NCBI RefSeq assembly: GCF_004792415.1
Contig: NZ_CP038853.1
Coordinates: forward strand, 2,604,001 to 2,668,000
Length of the DNA stretch: 64,000 nucleotides
Direction: 5' to 3'
Source of the DNA: Pantoea vagans
GTDB taxonomy: Bacteria > Pseudomonadota > Gammaproteobacteria > Enterobacterales > Enterobacteriaceae
Part shown: positions 25,370 to 34,747 of the stretch, piece by piece
Layout: the number at the start of each line of letters is the position of its first letter
Numbering within the stretch: the first letter of the stretch is position 1
Notes under the pieces: model-generated
What the model saw: only the letters and a program-made list of their open reading frames with translations
What the model was told of the DNA's origin: nothing
Databases searched by the model: none
Made by a program: the position numbers and the translations under genes

Positions 25370-25765
25370 ATGCCGAAAAGTATTATTGTGCCGCCAGGCA
25401 CCACCACACCCATCGCCCCGTTTGTCCCTGGCACGCTGGCAGATGGTGTGGTCTATGTCTCGGGTACGCTGCCGTTTGATGGTGACAACAACGTGGTCCA
25501 TGTAGGTGATGCCGCCGCGCAGGCCCGTCACGTGCTGGAAACGATTAAAAAGGTGATTGAGACCGCCGGTGGCACGATGGCCGATGTGACATTTAACTCG
25601 ATCTTTATCACCGACTGGTCGAATTACGCCGCGGTGAATCAGGTTTACGCCGAATACTTTCCCGGTGAAAAGCCTGCCCGTTTCTGCATTCAGTGCGGAC
25701 TGGTCAAGCCTGACGCGCTGATTGAAATCGCCAGCGTGGCGCATATCGGCAAGCCGGAGGTCTGA
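25370..25765 (+). CDS. rutC: RutC, Rid/YjgF-family aminoacrylate deaminase
   Basis: RutC belongs to the RidA/YER057c/UK114 family and speeds the conversion of aminoacrylate or its peracid. The 131-residue protein includes [17 protein letters not shown], the [12 protein letters not shown] block, and [19 protein letters not shown] with the conserved Arg and Glu of the pocket. Such proteins form trimers. GAGGACG lies before the start, and its stop overlaps the start of rutD. Confidence 0.95.
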   Translation: MPKSIIVPPGTTTPIAPFVPGTLADGVVYVSGTLPFDGDNNVVHVGDAAAQARHVLETIKKVIETAGGTMADVTFNSIFITDWSNYAAVNQVYAEYFPGEKPARFCIQCGLVKPDALIEIASVAHIGKPEV

Positions 25766-26574
25766 TGCAGCTGGATATTCTGGGCCTGCAAAATCCCGAG
25801 GCACCGACGCTGGTGCTCTCTTCCGGTCTGGGCGGCGTGGCGGGTTTCTGGCAGCCACAGCTGGCGGCGCTGACGGCACGCTATCGGGTCGTGCTCTATG
25901 ACCAGCGCGGTACCGGTCGCAGCGCGGACAGCTTACCGGAAGGCTACAGCATGGCGATGATGGCGGCAGAGCTGGCTGACGCGCTGGCGCAGCACGGCAT
26001 CCTGCGCTTCAGCGTGATCGGTCACGCACTGGGCGGTCTGGTGGGCATGCAGCTGGCGCTGGATTATCCGGATCGGATCGAACGGATTGTGGTGATCAAC
26101 GGCTGGCTGACACTGCATCCGCATACCCGCCGTTGCTTCCAGGTGCGTCAGGATTTGCTGCTCAATGTCGGCGTCGAGGCCTTCGTCCGTGCTCAGCCGC
26201 TGTTTCTCTATCCTGCTGAGTGGATGGCAGAGCATCAGATACGGCTGGAGCAGGAAGATAGTCATCATGTGACGCATTTTCAGGGGATGGAAAACCTGAT
26301 GCGACGACTGCACGCCCTGATGAGCGCTGACTTCAGCGCACGGGCTGCCGGCATTCCACAGCCGGTGCTGGTCATCGCCAGCCAGGACGATCTGCTGGTG
26401 CCATGGAGCTGCTCAGTGGCGCTGGCCGGGGCGCTTCCGAACGCCACTGAAGAGATGATGGCCTGGGGTGGCCACGCCATGAGCGTCACCGACCCCGACA
26501 ACTTTAATGCCCTGCTGCTGCAGTGGCTGGATCAGACGGATGACGTGCAGCCACTGCAGCGCGTCGCAGGATAA
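25765..26574 (+). CDS. rutD: RutD, alpha/beta hydrolase-fold protein of pyrimidine catabolism
   Basis: RutD speeds hydrolysis of aminoacrylate to malonic semialdehyde. The 269-residue protein has an alpha/beta hydrolase fold: [11 protein letters not shown] (oxyanion turn), YDQRGTGRS, and [14 protein letters not shown] at the nucleophile elbow. The usual Ser of G-x-S-x-G is Ala here, as I recall for E. coli RutD, so the mechanism differs from classic serine hydrolases. Asp and His candidates lie in SQDDLLVPW and [10 protein letters not shown]. It shares one base with rutC. Confidence 0.94.
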   Translation: MQLDILGLQNPEAPTLVLSSGLGGVAGFWQPQLAALTARYRVVLYDQRGTGRSADSLPEGYSMAMMAAELADALAQHGILRFSVIGHALGGLVGMQLALDYPDRIERIVVINGWLTLHPHTRRCFQVRQDLLLNVGVEAFVRAQPLFLYPAEWMAEHQIRLEQEDSHHVTHFQGMENLMRRLHALMSADFSARAAGIPQPVLVIASQDDLLVPWSCSVALAGALPNATEEMMAWGGHAMSVTDPDNFNALLLQWLDQTDDVQPLQRVAG

Positions 26575-26593
26575 CCCTTTCGTGGAGAACACT

Positions 26594-27106
26594 ATGAGCC
26601 TGGAAACCCTTACCCCAGACGTTGAGAAAACTGAGTTTCGTCATGCGATGTCGCGGCTGGGTGCGGCGGTCAACATCATCACCACGGAAGGTCCGGCCGG
26701 ACGCGCAGGCTTTACCGCCTCGGCGGTGTGCAGCGTCACCGATTCACCGCCGACGCTGCTGGTCTGCCTTAACCGTTCCGCCTCAGTTTATCCGGTTTTT
26801 CGCGACAACATGCAGCTTTGCGTCAATACACTGGCGGCGGGACACGAAGCGCTTTCTACTCTGTTCGGCGGGAAAACGCCGATGGCCGAGCGGTTTAGTG
26901 CCGCTGAGTGGTCGACGGCCGTGACCGGCTCGCCGGTACTGAGCGGCGCGGTTGCCTCCTTTGACTGCCGCATTACGCAGATTGTCAGCGTCGGTACGCA
27001 TGACACCCTGTTCTGCGAAGTCGTGGGCATCGTGCGAAATGATGATACCCACGGCCTTATGTGGTTTGACCGGGGCTACCATCCCCTGTTGCGGCAGGAT
27101 GCCTGA
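26594..27106 (+). CDS. rutF: FMN reductase RutF
   Basis: RutF supplies reduced FMN to RutA, using NADH. The 170-residue protein has the flavin reductase domain pattern: [39 protein letters not shown] and a C-terminal HPLLR. Start ATG 26594 follows GTGGAGAAC; a longer in-frame extension overlapping rutD is not used. In E. coli rutE lies between rutD and rutF; here only 19 bases separate rutD and rutF, so rutE is absent. Confidence 0.95.
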   Translation: MSLETLTPDVEKTEFRHAMSRLGAAVNIITTEGPAGRAGFTASAVCSVTDSPPTLLVCLNRSASVYPVFRDNMQLCVNTLAAGHEALSTLFGGKTPMAERFSAAEWSTAVTGSPVLSGAVASFDCRITQIVSVGTHDTLFCEVVGIVRNDDTHGLMWFDRGYHPLLRQDA

Positions 27107-27155
27107 TAACTCTTCCCTGAAACTTACCGGCATTCATCACGCTCTGGAGTAGACG

Positions 27156-28481
27156 ATGGCACGATCCTGGTTTCCGCAATGGCAAAAGAAGTCGGCACTG
27201 ACAGAAAACGGCATTATCGCCCCGGATGAGACACTGCCGCTGGGGCAGACGCTGGTGCTGGGTTTGCAGCATGCGGTGGCGATGTTTGGCGCAACGGTGC
27301 TGATGCCGCTGCTGATGGGGCTGGATCCCAATCTGGCGATTCTGGTCTCAGGTATTGGTACCCTGCTGTTCTTCTTTATCACCGGTGGTCGCGTGCCCAG
27401 CTATCTCGGGTCGAGCGCCGCCTTTGTTGGCGTCGTGATTGCGGTGACCGGCTTCAGTGGTCAGGGACTGAATCCCAACCTCAGCGTGGCGCTGGGCGGC
27501 GTAATCGCCTGCGGCCTGCTCTACACGCTGATTGGGCTGGTGGTCATGAAGTCAGGCACGCGCTGGATTGAAAATCTGATGCCGCCGGTAGTAACCGGTG
27601 CGGTGGTGATGGCGATCGGGCTGAATCTGGCACCGATTGCGGTTCATAGCGTCTCCGCCTCTTCATTTGACAGCTGGGTCGCGGTGATGACCGTGCTCTG
27701 TATCGGTCTGGTTGCCGTGTTTACCCGCGGGATGGTACAGCGCCTGCTGATTCTGGTCGGCCTGATTCTGGCCTGGGCGATCTATGCGCTGCTGACCAAT
27801 GTTCTGGGACTGGGCAAGCCGGTCGATTTTACCCTGCTGTCACAGGCCGCCTGGTTTGGCCTGCCGCACACCACCGCACCGACCTTTGATCTGCAGGCGA
27901 TGGTACTGATCGCCCCGGTGGCGATCATTCTGGTGGCGGAAAATCTGGGACACCTGAAAGCCGTGGCGGGCATGACCGGCCGTAACCTCGATCCTTACAT
28001 GGGACGTGCCTTTGTGGGCGATGGACTGGCCACGATGCTTTCCGGCTCGATGGGCGGCAGTGGCGTAACCACCTATGCCGAGAATATCGGTGTGATGGCC
28101 GTGACTAAGGTCTACTCCACGCTGGCGTTTGTCGCTGCAGCCATCATTGCCATCCTCGCCGGTTTCTCACCGAAGTTTGGTGCGCTGATCCACACCATTC
28201 CGGCCCCGGTGATTGGCGGCGCATCCATTGTGGTGTTCGGGCTGATTGCGGTGGCGGGCGCACGCATCTGGGTGCAGAACCATGTCGATTTAGGTCAGAA
28301 CAGTAATCTGATTATGGTTGCCACCACGCTGGTGCTCGGCGCAGGGGATTTCGCGCTGAAGATCGGCTCTTTCACGCTGGGCGGGATCGGCACTGCCACC
28401 TTTGGCGCGATTATACTCAATGCCATTCTGCGCCGTCGCAGCGCGCAGCAGGACAAACCGCTGGCGCGACAGCAGGGTTAA
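27156..28481 (+). CDS. rutG: Uracil/pyrimidine permease RutG
   Basis: RutG brings uracil (and probably thymine) into the cell to feed the pathway. The 441-residue protein is a NCS2 nucleobase:cation symporter with about 12-14 membrane helices, including LGLQHAVAMFGATVLMP at helix 1, VAENLGHLKAVAGMTGRN (with the substrate-binding Glu), and TTYAENIGVMAVTKVYS. It is the last gene of the operon. Its stop abuts that of the convergent EamA gene with no spacer and no visible terminator. Confidence 0.95.
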   Translation: MARSWFPQWQKKSALTENGIIAPDETLPLGQTLVLGLQHAVAMFGATVLMPLLMGLDPNLAILVSGIGTLLFFFITGGRVPSYLGSSAAFVGVVIAVTGFSGQGLNPNLSVALGGVIACGLLYTLIGLVVMKSGTRWIENLMPPVVTGAVVMAIGLNLAPIAVHSVSASSFDSWVAVMTVLCIGLVAVFTRGMVQRLLILVGLILAWAIYALLTNVLGLGKPVDFTLLSQAAWFGLPHTTAPTFDLQAMVLIAPVAIILVAENLGHLKAVAGMTGRNLDPYMGRAFVGDGLATMLSGSMGGSGVTTYAENIGVMAVTKVYSTLAFVAAAIIAILAGFSPKFGALIHTIPAPVIGGASIVVFGLIAVAGARIWVQNHVDLGQNSNLIMVATTLVLGAGDFALKIGSFTLGGIGTATFGAIILNAILRRRSAQQDKPLARQQG

Positions 28482-29396
28482 TTACTCCAGCGGTGTGGCA
28501 GCAGGCTGCACCGCTTTTTTCCGTTTCAGCCGCAGCTCACTGACGATCACGCCGCAGACGATCAGCGCCCCACCCAGCAACGCCAGCGCAGGCAGGCGCT
28601 CACCGGCAATACGCCCCACGACGCCCGCCCAGACCGGTTCTCCGGCATAGATTACCGTGGCGCGGGTTGGCGAAACGCTGCGTTGCGCCCAGTTCATGGT
28701 GACCTGAATCAGTGCGCTGGTCGCGCCCAGCCCCAGCGCGCTGAGCAGCAGCGGCGTTGAGATTACAGGCACCGTTTCCCCATTGGGGATCATCAGCACA
28801 AAGGCACACAGCGACGCCACCGCCAGCTGGATTAGCGTCACGCGGCGTACATCAACCTGACCGGCATAGCGGCTGATTAAGATAATCTCGGCGGCAATCG
28901 CCAGGGTGCTGAGTAGCGTCGCTATTTCACCTGCATTCAGGCTGATGCGGCCATCCTGCGGTCCGGCCACCAGCAACAAGCCGGTAAATGCCAGCACAAT
29001 CCCCAGCCACGACATCAATCCCGGCGGACGGCGTAAAAACAGCCACTGCAGCAGCGGCACCACCGGAACATAAAGCGCAGTAAGAAACGCAGACTGGCTG
29101 CTGGAGATAGTCTGCATGCCCCAGGTCTGAAGACCATAACCCCCGGCAATCGACAGGCCGATCAGCGTGCCCGCTTTTACTTCCAGCCAGGTCATGCCGG
29201 CCAGATAACGGCGGAAAAACAGTGCCAGCAGCAGCGCGGCGGTGGCGAAACGCAGTCCGACAAAGAAGAACGGGCCGGAATGCTGCATCGCACGATGCAC
29301 CACCAGGAAGGTGCCGCCCCAGATCATGGTGATAAAAAGTAATACCAGCTCCTGCCGCGTCAGGCGCAGAGTTAAACCGCGGGGTGTGTCCGACAT
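28482..29396 (-). CDS. EamA/DMT-family transporter
   Basis: The 304-residue inner-membrane protein has ten hydrophobic helices in two EamA repeats. WGGTFLVVHRAM in helix 1 and TSALIQVTMNWAQRSVSPTRATVIYAGEPVWAG in the second repeat (given in parts) are typical of drug/metabolite transporters of the YedA/RhaT superfamily. It probably exports an amino acid-like or other small metabolite; the substrate cannot be read. It faces rutG and has no operon partner. Confidence 0.82.
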   Translation of the reverse strand: MSDTPRGLTLRLTRQELVLLFITMIWGGTFLVVHRAMQHSGPFFFVGLRFATAALLLALFFRRYLAGMTWLEVKAGTLIGLSIAGGYGLQTWGMQTISSSQSAFLTALYVPVVPLLQWLFLRRPPGLMSWLGIVLAFTGLLLVAGPQDGRISLNAGEIATLLSTLAIAAEIILISRYAGQVDVRRVTLIQLAVASLCAFVLMIPNGETVPVISTPLLLSALGLGATSALIQVTMNWAQRSVSPTRATVIYAGEPVWAGVVGRIAGERLPALALLGGALIVCGVIVSELRLKRKKAVQPAATPLE

Positions 29397-29492
29397 AATT
29401 CACCTGATGATGTGTCCGGACGATATTGTGGGGAGAGCGAGGGGGAAAAGCAACGACGTTAACCGCCGGCCTTAACCGGCGGCAGAGTGGGA

Positions 29493-29666
29493 TTATGCGT
29501 CCGCTTTTTTAGGACTGCTGCGCCCGCCCTTTTCACCGGCGCGCGCAGCGCGCTGCGGATCGTTTTTGAAATTACCGCCGCTGTTTTTTCCCCCTTTGCG
29601 TCCCGCTTCTGCGGCACGTTCACGGTTCTCAGCAAAATTTCCTGAACCTCCACGATGTGTTGTCAT
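29493..29666 (-). CDS. ymdF: KGG-motif general stress protein YmdF
   Basis: The 57-residue protein, very rich in Gly, Lys, Arg and Asn, begins MTTHRGGSGNFAENRERAAE and carries KGG-type repeats (AGRKGGKNSGGNF, GEKGGRS). These small hydrophilic proteins (YmdF, YciG, con-10) are associated with stationary phase and stress. ATG 29666 has CAGGAG nine bases upstream. In E. coli ymdF likewise lies beside wrbA in divergent orientation. Confidence 0.9.
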   Translation of the reverse strand: MTTHRGGSGNFAENRERAAEAGRKGGKNSGGNFKNDPQRAARAGEKGGRSSPKKADA

Positions 29667-29927
29667 GATTTGCTCCTGTCGCGTAGTGCGATAAATAAGA
29701 ATGAAATAGCAGAGAGCTGACGGCCTGAAGCCAGAATTCAACTCATGCTTAAATAATAGCCAGATTCTTCTTTTACTCGCCCGACAGTCACATTTAGCAA
29801 CAGAGTAATCACCAGCAATTTGATTAAACAACGAACATTCTGCCGACTTACAACCGATTAGCTGCGGATTTATTGCCCGACTTGTTTGCCTCCGTTTCCG
29901 TATCGCCTGCGTAAAACGAAAGCTCTT

Positions 29928-29934
29928 CTATACT
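29928..29934 (+). promoter_or_regulatory. Likely sigma-S-type -10 element of wrbA
   Basis: CTATACT is the preferred extended -10 motif of RpoS promoters and lies 34 bases before the wrbA start. E. coli wrbA is RpoS-dependent. A -35 element is not obvious. Confidence 0.5.
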
Positions 29935-29967
29935 TTTTCTGGACGTCAAAACCACCTGGAGAGATTT

Positions 29968-30567
29968 ATGGCCAAAATTCTGGTGCTCTATTACTCGATG
30001 TACGGACATATTGAAACGATGGCGAACGCGGTTGCAGAAGGCGCTCGTCGGGTTCCCGGCGCGGAAGTGGATATCCTGCGGGTACCAGAAACGATGGAGG
30101 CCGATCGCTTTGCACAGGTGGGCGGCAAAACCAATCAGCAGGCAGCAGAAGCGACGCCTGAGGTACTGCCGCAGTATGACGCGATTATCGTCGGCACCCC
30201 GACCCGCTTTGGCAACATGTCCGGACAGATGCGGACGTTCTGGGACCGCACCGGCGGTCTCTGGGCGTCAGGCGCGCTGTTTGGCAAGGTTGCCAGCGTC
30301 TTTACCTCAACCGGCACTGGCGGCGGTCAGGAACAGACCATTACCTCGGTCTGGACCACGCTGGCGCATCACGGCATGGTAATTGTGCCTATCGGTTACG
30401 GCACCAAAGAGTTGTTTGATATCTCACAGGTTCGCGGTGGCACGCCTTATGGTGCGACCACGCTGGTGGGCGGCGATGGTTCGCGTCAGCCGACAGAAGC
30501 GGAACTGAATATTGCCCGTTTCCAGGGTGAACACGTTGCCGGACTGACAGTGAAACTGCAGGACTGA
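29968..30567 (+). CDS. wrbA: NAD(P)H:quinone oxidoreductase WrbA
   Basis: WrbA reduces quinones by two electrons using FMN and NAD(P)H, limiting redox cycling. The 199-residue protein opens with the flavodoxin-type FMN loop ([19 protein letters not shown]), followed by [18 protein letters not shown] and [15 protein letters not shown], hallmark WrbA segments. It forms tetramers in E. coli. GGAGAG precedes the start, and yccJ follows after 20 bases in the same operon. Confidence 0.97.
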   Translation: MAKILVLYYSMYGHIETMANAVAEGARRVPGAEVDILRVPETMEADRFAQVGGKTNQQAAEATPEVLPQYDAIIVGTPTRFGNMSGQMRTFWDRTGGLWASGALFGKVASVFTSTGTGGGQEQTITSVWTTLAHHGMVIVPIGYGTKELFDISQVRGGTPYGATTLVGGDGSRQPTEAELNIARFQGEHVAGLTVKLQD

Positions 30568-30587
30568 TTTAAACAAAGGAGAAAAGT

Positions 30588-30818
30588 ATGTCTACTGAAC
30601 AATCGAAAGCACACCACGTTGGCGAGTGGGCCAGTCTGCGTCATACCTCCCCTGAAATTGCCGAGGCCATTTTCGAAGTGGCGAATTACGATGAGAGACT
30701 GGCAGAAGAGATCTGGCGTCAGCAAGGCAGCGATGATGTGCTGATTCGTGCCTTTGAAAAAACCGATAAAGATCTCCTGACCTGGGATGACAAGCCCGTA
30801 GAACGTAAGAACGTCTGA
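30588..30818 (+). CDS. yccJ: YccJ family protein
   Basis: The 76-residue protein ([20 protein letters not shown] and [17 protein letters not shown]) matches YccJ, a small acidic cytoplasmic protein encoded with wrbA and thought to be part of the stationary-phase set. Its function is unknown. AAAGGAG lies just before ATG 30588. Confidence 0.92.
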   Translation: MSTEQSKAHHVGEWASLRHTSPEIAEAIFEVANYDERLAEEIWRQQGSDDVLIRAFEKTDKDLLTWDDKPVERKNV

Positions 30819-30870
30819 TTCAGGGGCGGGACCTTCCCGCCCTCATTTTTAGCTCACCAAGGAGTACGCT

Positions 30871-32244
30871 ATGTCTTCCTATCAAAGCATTAATCCCGCC
30901 AATAACCAGTTGCTGAAAAGTTGGCCGTCGCATGATGAGGCCGCTGTCAGCCATGCCCTGGACGTCGCCGATCGCCTTTTCCACTCATCATGGAGCAAAG
31001 GTGAGATCCAGCCACGTCTGCAGGTACTGAAAAAACTGGCTGACCTGATTGATAGCCGCGCGGAAGAACTGGCCACCATCGCCAGTAAAGAGATGGGGAA
31101 ACTGATTGGTCAGAGCCGTGGCGAAGTGAAAATCTGTTCACAGATTGCCCGCTACTACGCAGAGAATGCAGAACGTATTCTTCAGCCGCAGTCCTATCCC
31201 AGCGAGCTGGGCGAAGCCTGGGTTGAGTATCATCCGATTGGCGTGTTAGTCGCCGTCGAGCCGTGGAACTTCCCTTACTATCAGCTGATGCGCGTACTGG
31301 CCCCTAACCTGGCGCTGGGTAACCCGGTGCTGGCGAAACATGCCAATATCGTGCCGCACTGTGCCGATGTCTTTGAAAAGCTGGTGCGTGAAGCGGGTGC
31401 ACCTGAAGGTGCATGGACTAACCTGTTCATCTCAACCGATCAGGTCGCCGATCTGATTGCTGACGACCGGGTTCAGGGCGTTGCTCTGACCGGTTCCGAG
31501 CGCGCAGGCAGCGCCGTGGCTGAGCAGGCCGGTAAGCATCTGAAAAAATCGACGCTGGAACTGGGCGGCAATGACGTGTTTGTGGTGCTGGACGATGCCG
31601 ATCTTGACGAAGCCGTCCGCCAGGGCGTGCAGGCGCGTCTCAGCAACTGCGGCCAGGTCTGTACCGCCGCAAAACGTTTTATTCTGCATGAGAAGATTGC
31701 CGATCGCTTTATCAGCCAGTTCAGTGCCGCGCTGAGTGCCGCCACGCTGGGCGATCCGCTGGATGAGAAAACCACGCTTGGCCCGCTCTCTTCCGCTGAC
31801 GCACGCGACCGTCTGGTGAAACAGGTAAACGAAGCGGTGGCTAATGGTGCAAAACTGGTGACGGGCGGTAAAGCCGTTGAAGGTGAAGGTTGCTTCTATC
31901 AGCCCACCATTCTGACCGGCATTACCCCGGATAATCCTGCCTATTATCAGGAGTTCTTCGGCCCGGTGGCGCAGGTTTATGTCGTGGGTGATGATCAGGC
32001 GGCTGTGGCGCTGGCGAACGACTCGCACTATGGTCTGGGTGGATCGGTCTGGACTCGTGATATCGCACGCGGTCGTAAACTGGCGTCTGCCATTGAAACC
32101 GGCATGGTGTTTATCAACTCCCAGAGCGATACCTCTGCTGAGCTGCCATTTGGTGGTGTGAAACGTTCAGGCTATGGCCGTGAGCTTTCTGATCTTGGCA
32201 TCAAAGAGTTTGCTAACCAGAAGCTGGTGGTCGTGGCGGGTTAA
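30871..32244 (+). CDS. NAD(P)+-dependent aldehyde dehydrogenase, succinate-semialdehyde type
   Basis: The 457-residue protein is close in layout to Sad/YneI succinate-semialdehyde dehydrogenases. Visible features are PWNFPYYQ of the cofactor site, ALTGSERAGSAVAEQAG at the Rossmann fold, catalytic Glu in LELGGND, catalytic Cys in SNCGQVC, and ELPFGGVKRSGYGREL near the end. It would oxidise succinate semialdehyde or a similar aldehyde to the acid. It lies 52 bases after yccJ on the same strand, an addition relative to E. coli, where agp follows yccJ. AAGGAG precedes the start. Confidence 0.87.
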   Translation: MSSYQSINPANNQLLKSWPSHDEAAVSHALDVADRLFHSSWSKGEIQPRLQVLKKLADLIDSRAEELATIASKEMGKLIGQSRGEVKICSQIARYYAENAERILQPQSYPSELGEAWVEYHPIGVLVAVEPWNFPYYQLMRVLAPNLALGNPVLAKHANIVPHCADVFEKLVREAGAPEGAWTNLFISTDQVADLIADDRVQGVALTGSERAGSAVAEQAGKHLKKSTLELGGNDVFVVLDDADLDEAVRQGVQARLSNCGQVCTAAKRFILHEKIADRFISQFSAALSAATLGDPLDEKTTLGPLSSADARDRLVKQVNEAVANGAKLVTGGKAVEGEGCFYQPTILTGITPDNPAYYQEFFGPVAQVYVVGDDQAAVALANDSHYGLGGSVWTRDIARGRKLASAIETGMVFINSQSDTSAELPFGGVKRSGYGRELSDLGIKEFANQKLVVVAG

Positions 32245-32257
32245 TCGTCCTGCAGCC

Positions 32258-32289
32258 ATAAAAAAACCCCGTCGCGACGGGGTTTTTTA
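32258..32289. terminator. Terminator between the aldehyde dehydrogenase and agp
   Basis: AAAAAAACCCCGTCGCGACG continues into GGGTTTTTTATT, a perfect GC stem with A and T tracts. It serves both convergent genes. Confidence 0.9.
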
Positions 32290-32309
32290 TTATCGGCCGG
32301 AAAGCGTAA

Positions 32310-33998
32310 TTACTGTGTGGCCACAGCTGCTGACGTTGAATTGTCATTGTGTGCCGTTGCAGGCGCGTTCGCGGCGTCAGCTTTGTCAGTCGTGGCTTTA
32401 TTGTCACTGGCTGATTCTGCTGCATTGTCGGCTTTCGCTTTCTCAGCGGCGGCTTTTTCTTCTGCTGCTGCTTTGTCAGCTTTTGCCTTTTCAGCCGCGG
32501 CTTTCTCAGCTGCAGCCTTATCCGCTTTTGCCTTTTCTGCAGCAGCTTTATCGGCTGCGGCTTTTTCCGCTGCGGCTTTACCCGCCTCTGACTTCTCAGC
32601 GGCAGCTTTGTCTGCGTCAGATTTCTCTTTGGCTGAGGTCGCTTTGTCCGCTTCAGCTTTATCGGCTGCAGCATCCTGCGTCGCGGCGGCTTTCGCACTG
32701 TCATCGTCAGCCTGAGCTGCCGGTTGTGGTGCCGCAGCAGGCTGCATCGGTGTACCCTGCAGTGCCGCATTCAGCACCTGAGAGAACTGATCCCAGCTGC
32801 AATAGCCATTCGCATCGGCCTCACAACCCGCCAGCTGCAACGTCACGCGCTTCGGTGGGTTCTTCAGGCTCAGTACATCCGCATTGCGCAGCTGATCGGC
32901 GGTCTGATAGACATACTCCACCTTGAGCAGATCTTTATCGTTTTTCGCATCATGCCAGCGTTCGAAAACAACCTGACCGCCAATTGGCGTTTTTTCATAG
33001 GTGTCAGGCAATTCATAAGGCTTAACCTGTAACGCACTCAGCAGTGAAGCGATGTTCGAGTCATGACCAACCATCAGCGTGATTTTCGGTGCGTTGGCTT
33101 TGTCCTGATCCACTAACTGACTGCGGATGTAATCCACCAGCGGAGCCGCCACTTCACGGGAAACGTCCGGGCTGGTAAACAGCGCGTCCTGATAACCATT
33201 TTTAATCGCTGACAGCTCTTTCCACTGTTCAGGCGTTTTGATCTGGCCCCAGGCAACCTGCTCCAGCGGGAAACCTTCGTAATATTGCAGCGTAAAGGCA
33301 TCCATCAGCGAATTACCCACTTTCAGCGGGCCACTGACCGTTGGCTCTTTACCGTTTTCAGCGCTGAAGGTGTTCTGACCACTGCTGAGGTCGCACTGCT
33401 TTTTATTGTTACAGGCAGGCGAAGCTTTGTAGTCGACAATCTTTTCCAGACGCTGGAAGGCGGGCTTCAGTGACAGTTTCTCATTGGCGGCGGCCATGGC
33501 GGCCAGCGCTTTTTTATTGAAGGCTTCACTGTCATCGGTGATGACCGGATTGAATACGGGATCCATGGAGCCCATTTCATCCTGATGCGTGACGGCAACG
33601 TCACAGCCAGGAAAGGCACCATTGACGAAGAACTGCGCGGTAGCGACAGTGCGCTGCAGGCTGTTCGCGTAAACAAAGACGTTATTGCTGTCAGGGCAGC
33701 TGCCGTTCTTCACCAGGCCCTGCTGTGCCAACCACTGACGGGTGTAGTTACCCATGTAGACTTCCAGCACGCCACCTTTGGTGGTCAGCTGTCCGCCGGG
33801 AACATCCCACTGCGGCCAGCTCTTTTTGGTCGACTGCTCCAGCACGCTGCCATTATCGGCCAGCGGCGCACGCAGATTGTGACGGCTTAACATCAGCACC
33901 TGTTGCAGCTGCATATCGCCATCAGCAGCAAATGCTACCGTTCCGACCGGCAATGCAGCGAGCACTGACAATGCGCAAAGACTCAGTTTCTTGATCAT
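32310..33998 (-). CDS. agp: Glucose-1-phosphatase (Agp) with Ala/Lys-rich C-terminal extension
   Basis: Agp is a periplasmic histidine acid phosphatase that frees glucose from glucose-1-phosphate. The 562-residue protein has a signal peptide (1-24, ending VAFAADG) and the catalytic motif LSRHNLRAP (His nucleophile). The HD motif is in [11 protein letters not shown], and Cys pairs could make disulfides. Its first 414 residues equal the full length of E. coli Agp. The remaining 148 residues (32310-32756) are an Ala/Lys/Glu/Asp-rich run of [14 protein letters not shown] repeats like TolA domain II, flanked by Ala/Pro- and Ser/Thr/Asn-rich ends. This tail is unusual for the family. The start ATG 33998 is preceded by GGAATAG. 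Position next to wrbA-yccJ supports the name. Confidence 0.9.
   Translation of the reverse strand: MIKKLSLCALSVLAALPVGTVAFAADGDMQLQQVLMLSRHNLRAPLADNGSVLEQSTKKSWPQWDVPGGQLTTKGGVLEVYMGNYTRQWLAQQGLVKNGSCPDSNNVFVYANSLQRTVATAQFFVNGAFPGCDVAVTHQDEMGSMDPVFNPVITDDSEAFNKKALAAMAAANEKLSLKPAFQRLEKIVDYKASPACNNKKQCDLSSGQNTFSAENGKEPTVSGPLKVGNSLMDAFTLQYYEGFPLEQVAWGQIKTPEQWKELSAIKNGYQDALFTSPDVSREVAAPLVDYIRSQLVDQDKANAPKITLMVGHDSNIASLLSALQVKPYELPDTYEKTPIGGQVVFERWHDAKNDKDLLKVEYVYQTADQLRNADVLSLKNPPKRVTLQLAGCEADANGYCSWDQFSQVLNAALQGTPMQPAAAPQPAAQADDDSAKAAATQDAAADKAEADKATSAKEKSDADKAAAEKSEAGKAAAEKAAADKAAAEKAKADKAAAEKAAAEKAKADKAAAEEKAAAEKAKADNAAESASDNKATTDKADAANAPATAHNDNSTSAAVATQ
32430..32640. repeat. Short-unit tandem repeats in the agp tail
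   Basis: Units of 15 bases, and mixtures giving 5-residue blocks ([15 protein letters not shown]), repeat about fourteen times. The codons vary somewhat, so the repeat is older than a simple recent slippage, but length changes in frame remain easy. Confidence 0.8.
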
Positions 33999-34238
33999 TG
34001 TGCCTATTCCATTCATTCAGTAAAGAAACACTCTGGCTATCAACCGATTAGCTCGCCTCAGAGCGATGTATTTAACAGTGTAACTCAGCTCGCCTCAGAA
34101 AAGCGCCAGATGTTTGCAAAAACAGTGAGTGGACTATAGCAGAGATGCATCGGGCAGATGAATGCGCAGCCGCGCGTCATCGGAAGAGGCGTGCTTTTTT
34201 CGGACTGGAGGAAAAAACCGGAATGGCAGAAACGAAAC

Positions 34239-34264
34239 AGGCCAGCACTATGTGCTGGCCTGTA
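34239..34264 (-). terminator. Terminator of the tRNA-Ser pair
   Basis: On the minus strand ACAGGCCAGCACATAGTGCT continues to GGCCTGTTTCGTTTC. The long GC stem with a T-rich tail lies six bases past the second tRNA-Ser. Confidence 0.75.
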
Positions 34265-34269
34265 AAATG

Positions 34270-34357
34270 TGGCGGAGGAGGAGAGATTCGAACTCTCGGA
34301 TGGTTTCCCATCGGCGGTTTTCAAGACCGCTGCCTTAAGCCGCTCGGCCACCCCTCC
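34270..34357 (-). tRNA. serT: tRNA-Ser (anticodon TGA), second copy
   Basis: The 88-base class II tRNA starts GGAGGGGTGGCCGAGCGG, has anticodon TGA in the loop CTTGAAA, a long variable arm, T-loop TTCGAAT and encoded CCA. It is identical to the copy at 34425-34512 and lies 67 bases downstream of it on the same transcript. Confidence 0.97.
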
Positions 34358-34424
34358 GTTTTGAAACTGTACTGCTTCGGTAAACTTACTGATCTTACCG
34401 CTTTATTGCCCGTGGCAGATAAAG

Positions 34425-34512
34425 TGGCGGAGGAGGAGAGATTCGAACTCTCGGATGGTTTCCCATCGGCGGTTTTCAAGACCGCTGCCTTAAGCCGCTC
34501 GGCCACCCCTCC
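34425..34512 (-). tRNA. serT: tRNA-Ser (anticodon TGA), first copy
   Basis: The sequence is identical over all 88 bases to the downstream copy. E. coli has one serT in this neighbourhood beside yccA. This is the promoter-proximal copy. Confidence 0.97.
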
Positions 34513-34524
34513 GCAATGACGCGC

Positions 34525-34553
34525 ACTATAAACATCCCGTTTAGCGATGTAAA
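34525..34553 (-). promoter_or_regulatory. Promoter of the tRNA-Ser pair
   Basis: On the minus strand TTTACA and TATAGT are exactly 17 bases apart. A GC-rich discriminator (GCGCGTC) follows, the signature of stable-RNA promoters under ppGpp control. It ends 12 bases from the first tRNA. Confidence 0.82.
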
Positions 34554-34747
34554 GCGTCTATCTGTCTATTCGCCTGAAAAACAGCCAGATTGTGATTTTT
34601 CGCTGTGAAAATCGCCACTCTGCTCAAACAATTAGCAGAATAGCGCGTAAAGAAGGGTAAAACGCCTTTTCCCTCTTTAATGGCCTGCGTATTCTCGGCA
34701 CATATTTAGTGTTCTGCTGATTAGTGTTCTGCTTAAAGGAGCGCAAC

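Noticed and set aside
32317..32715. Ala/Ser/Phe-rich 132-residue plus-strand frame
   Set aside because: It is the antisense of the repeated agp tail; the repeat itself keeps this frame open.
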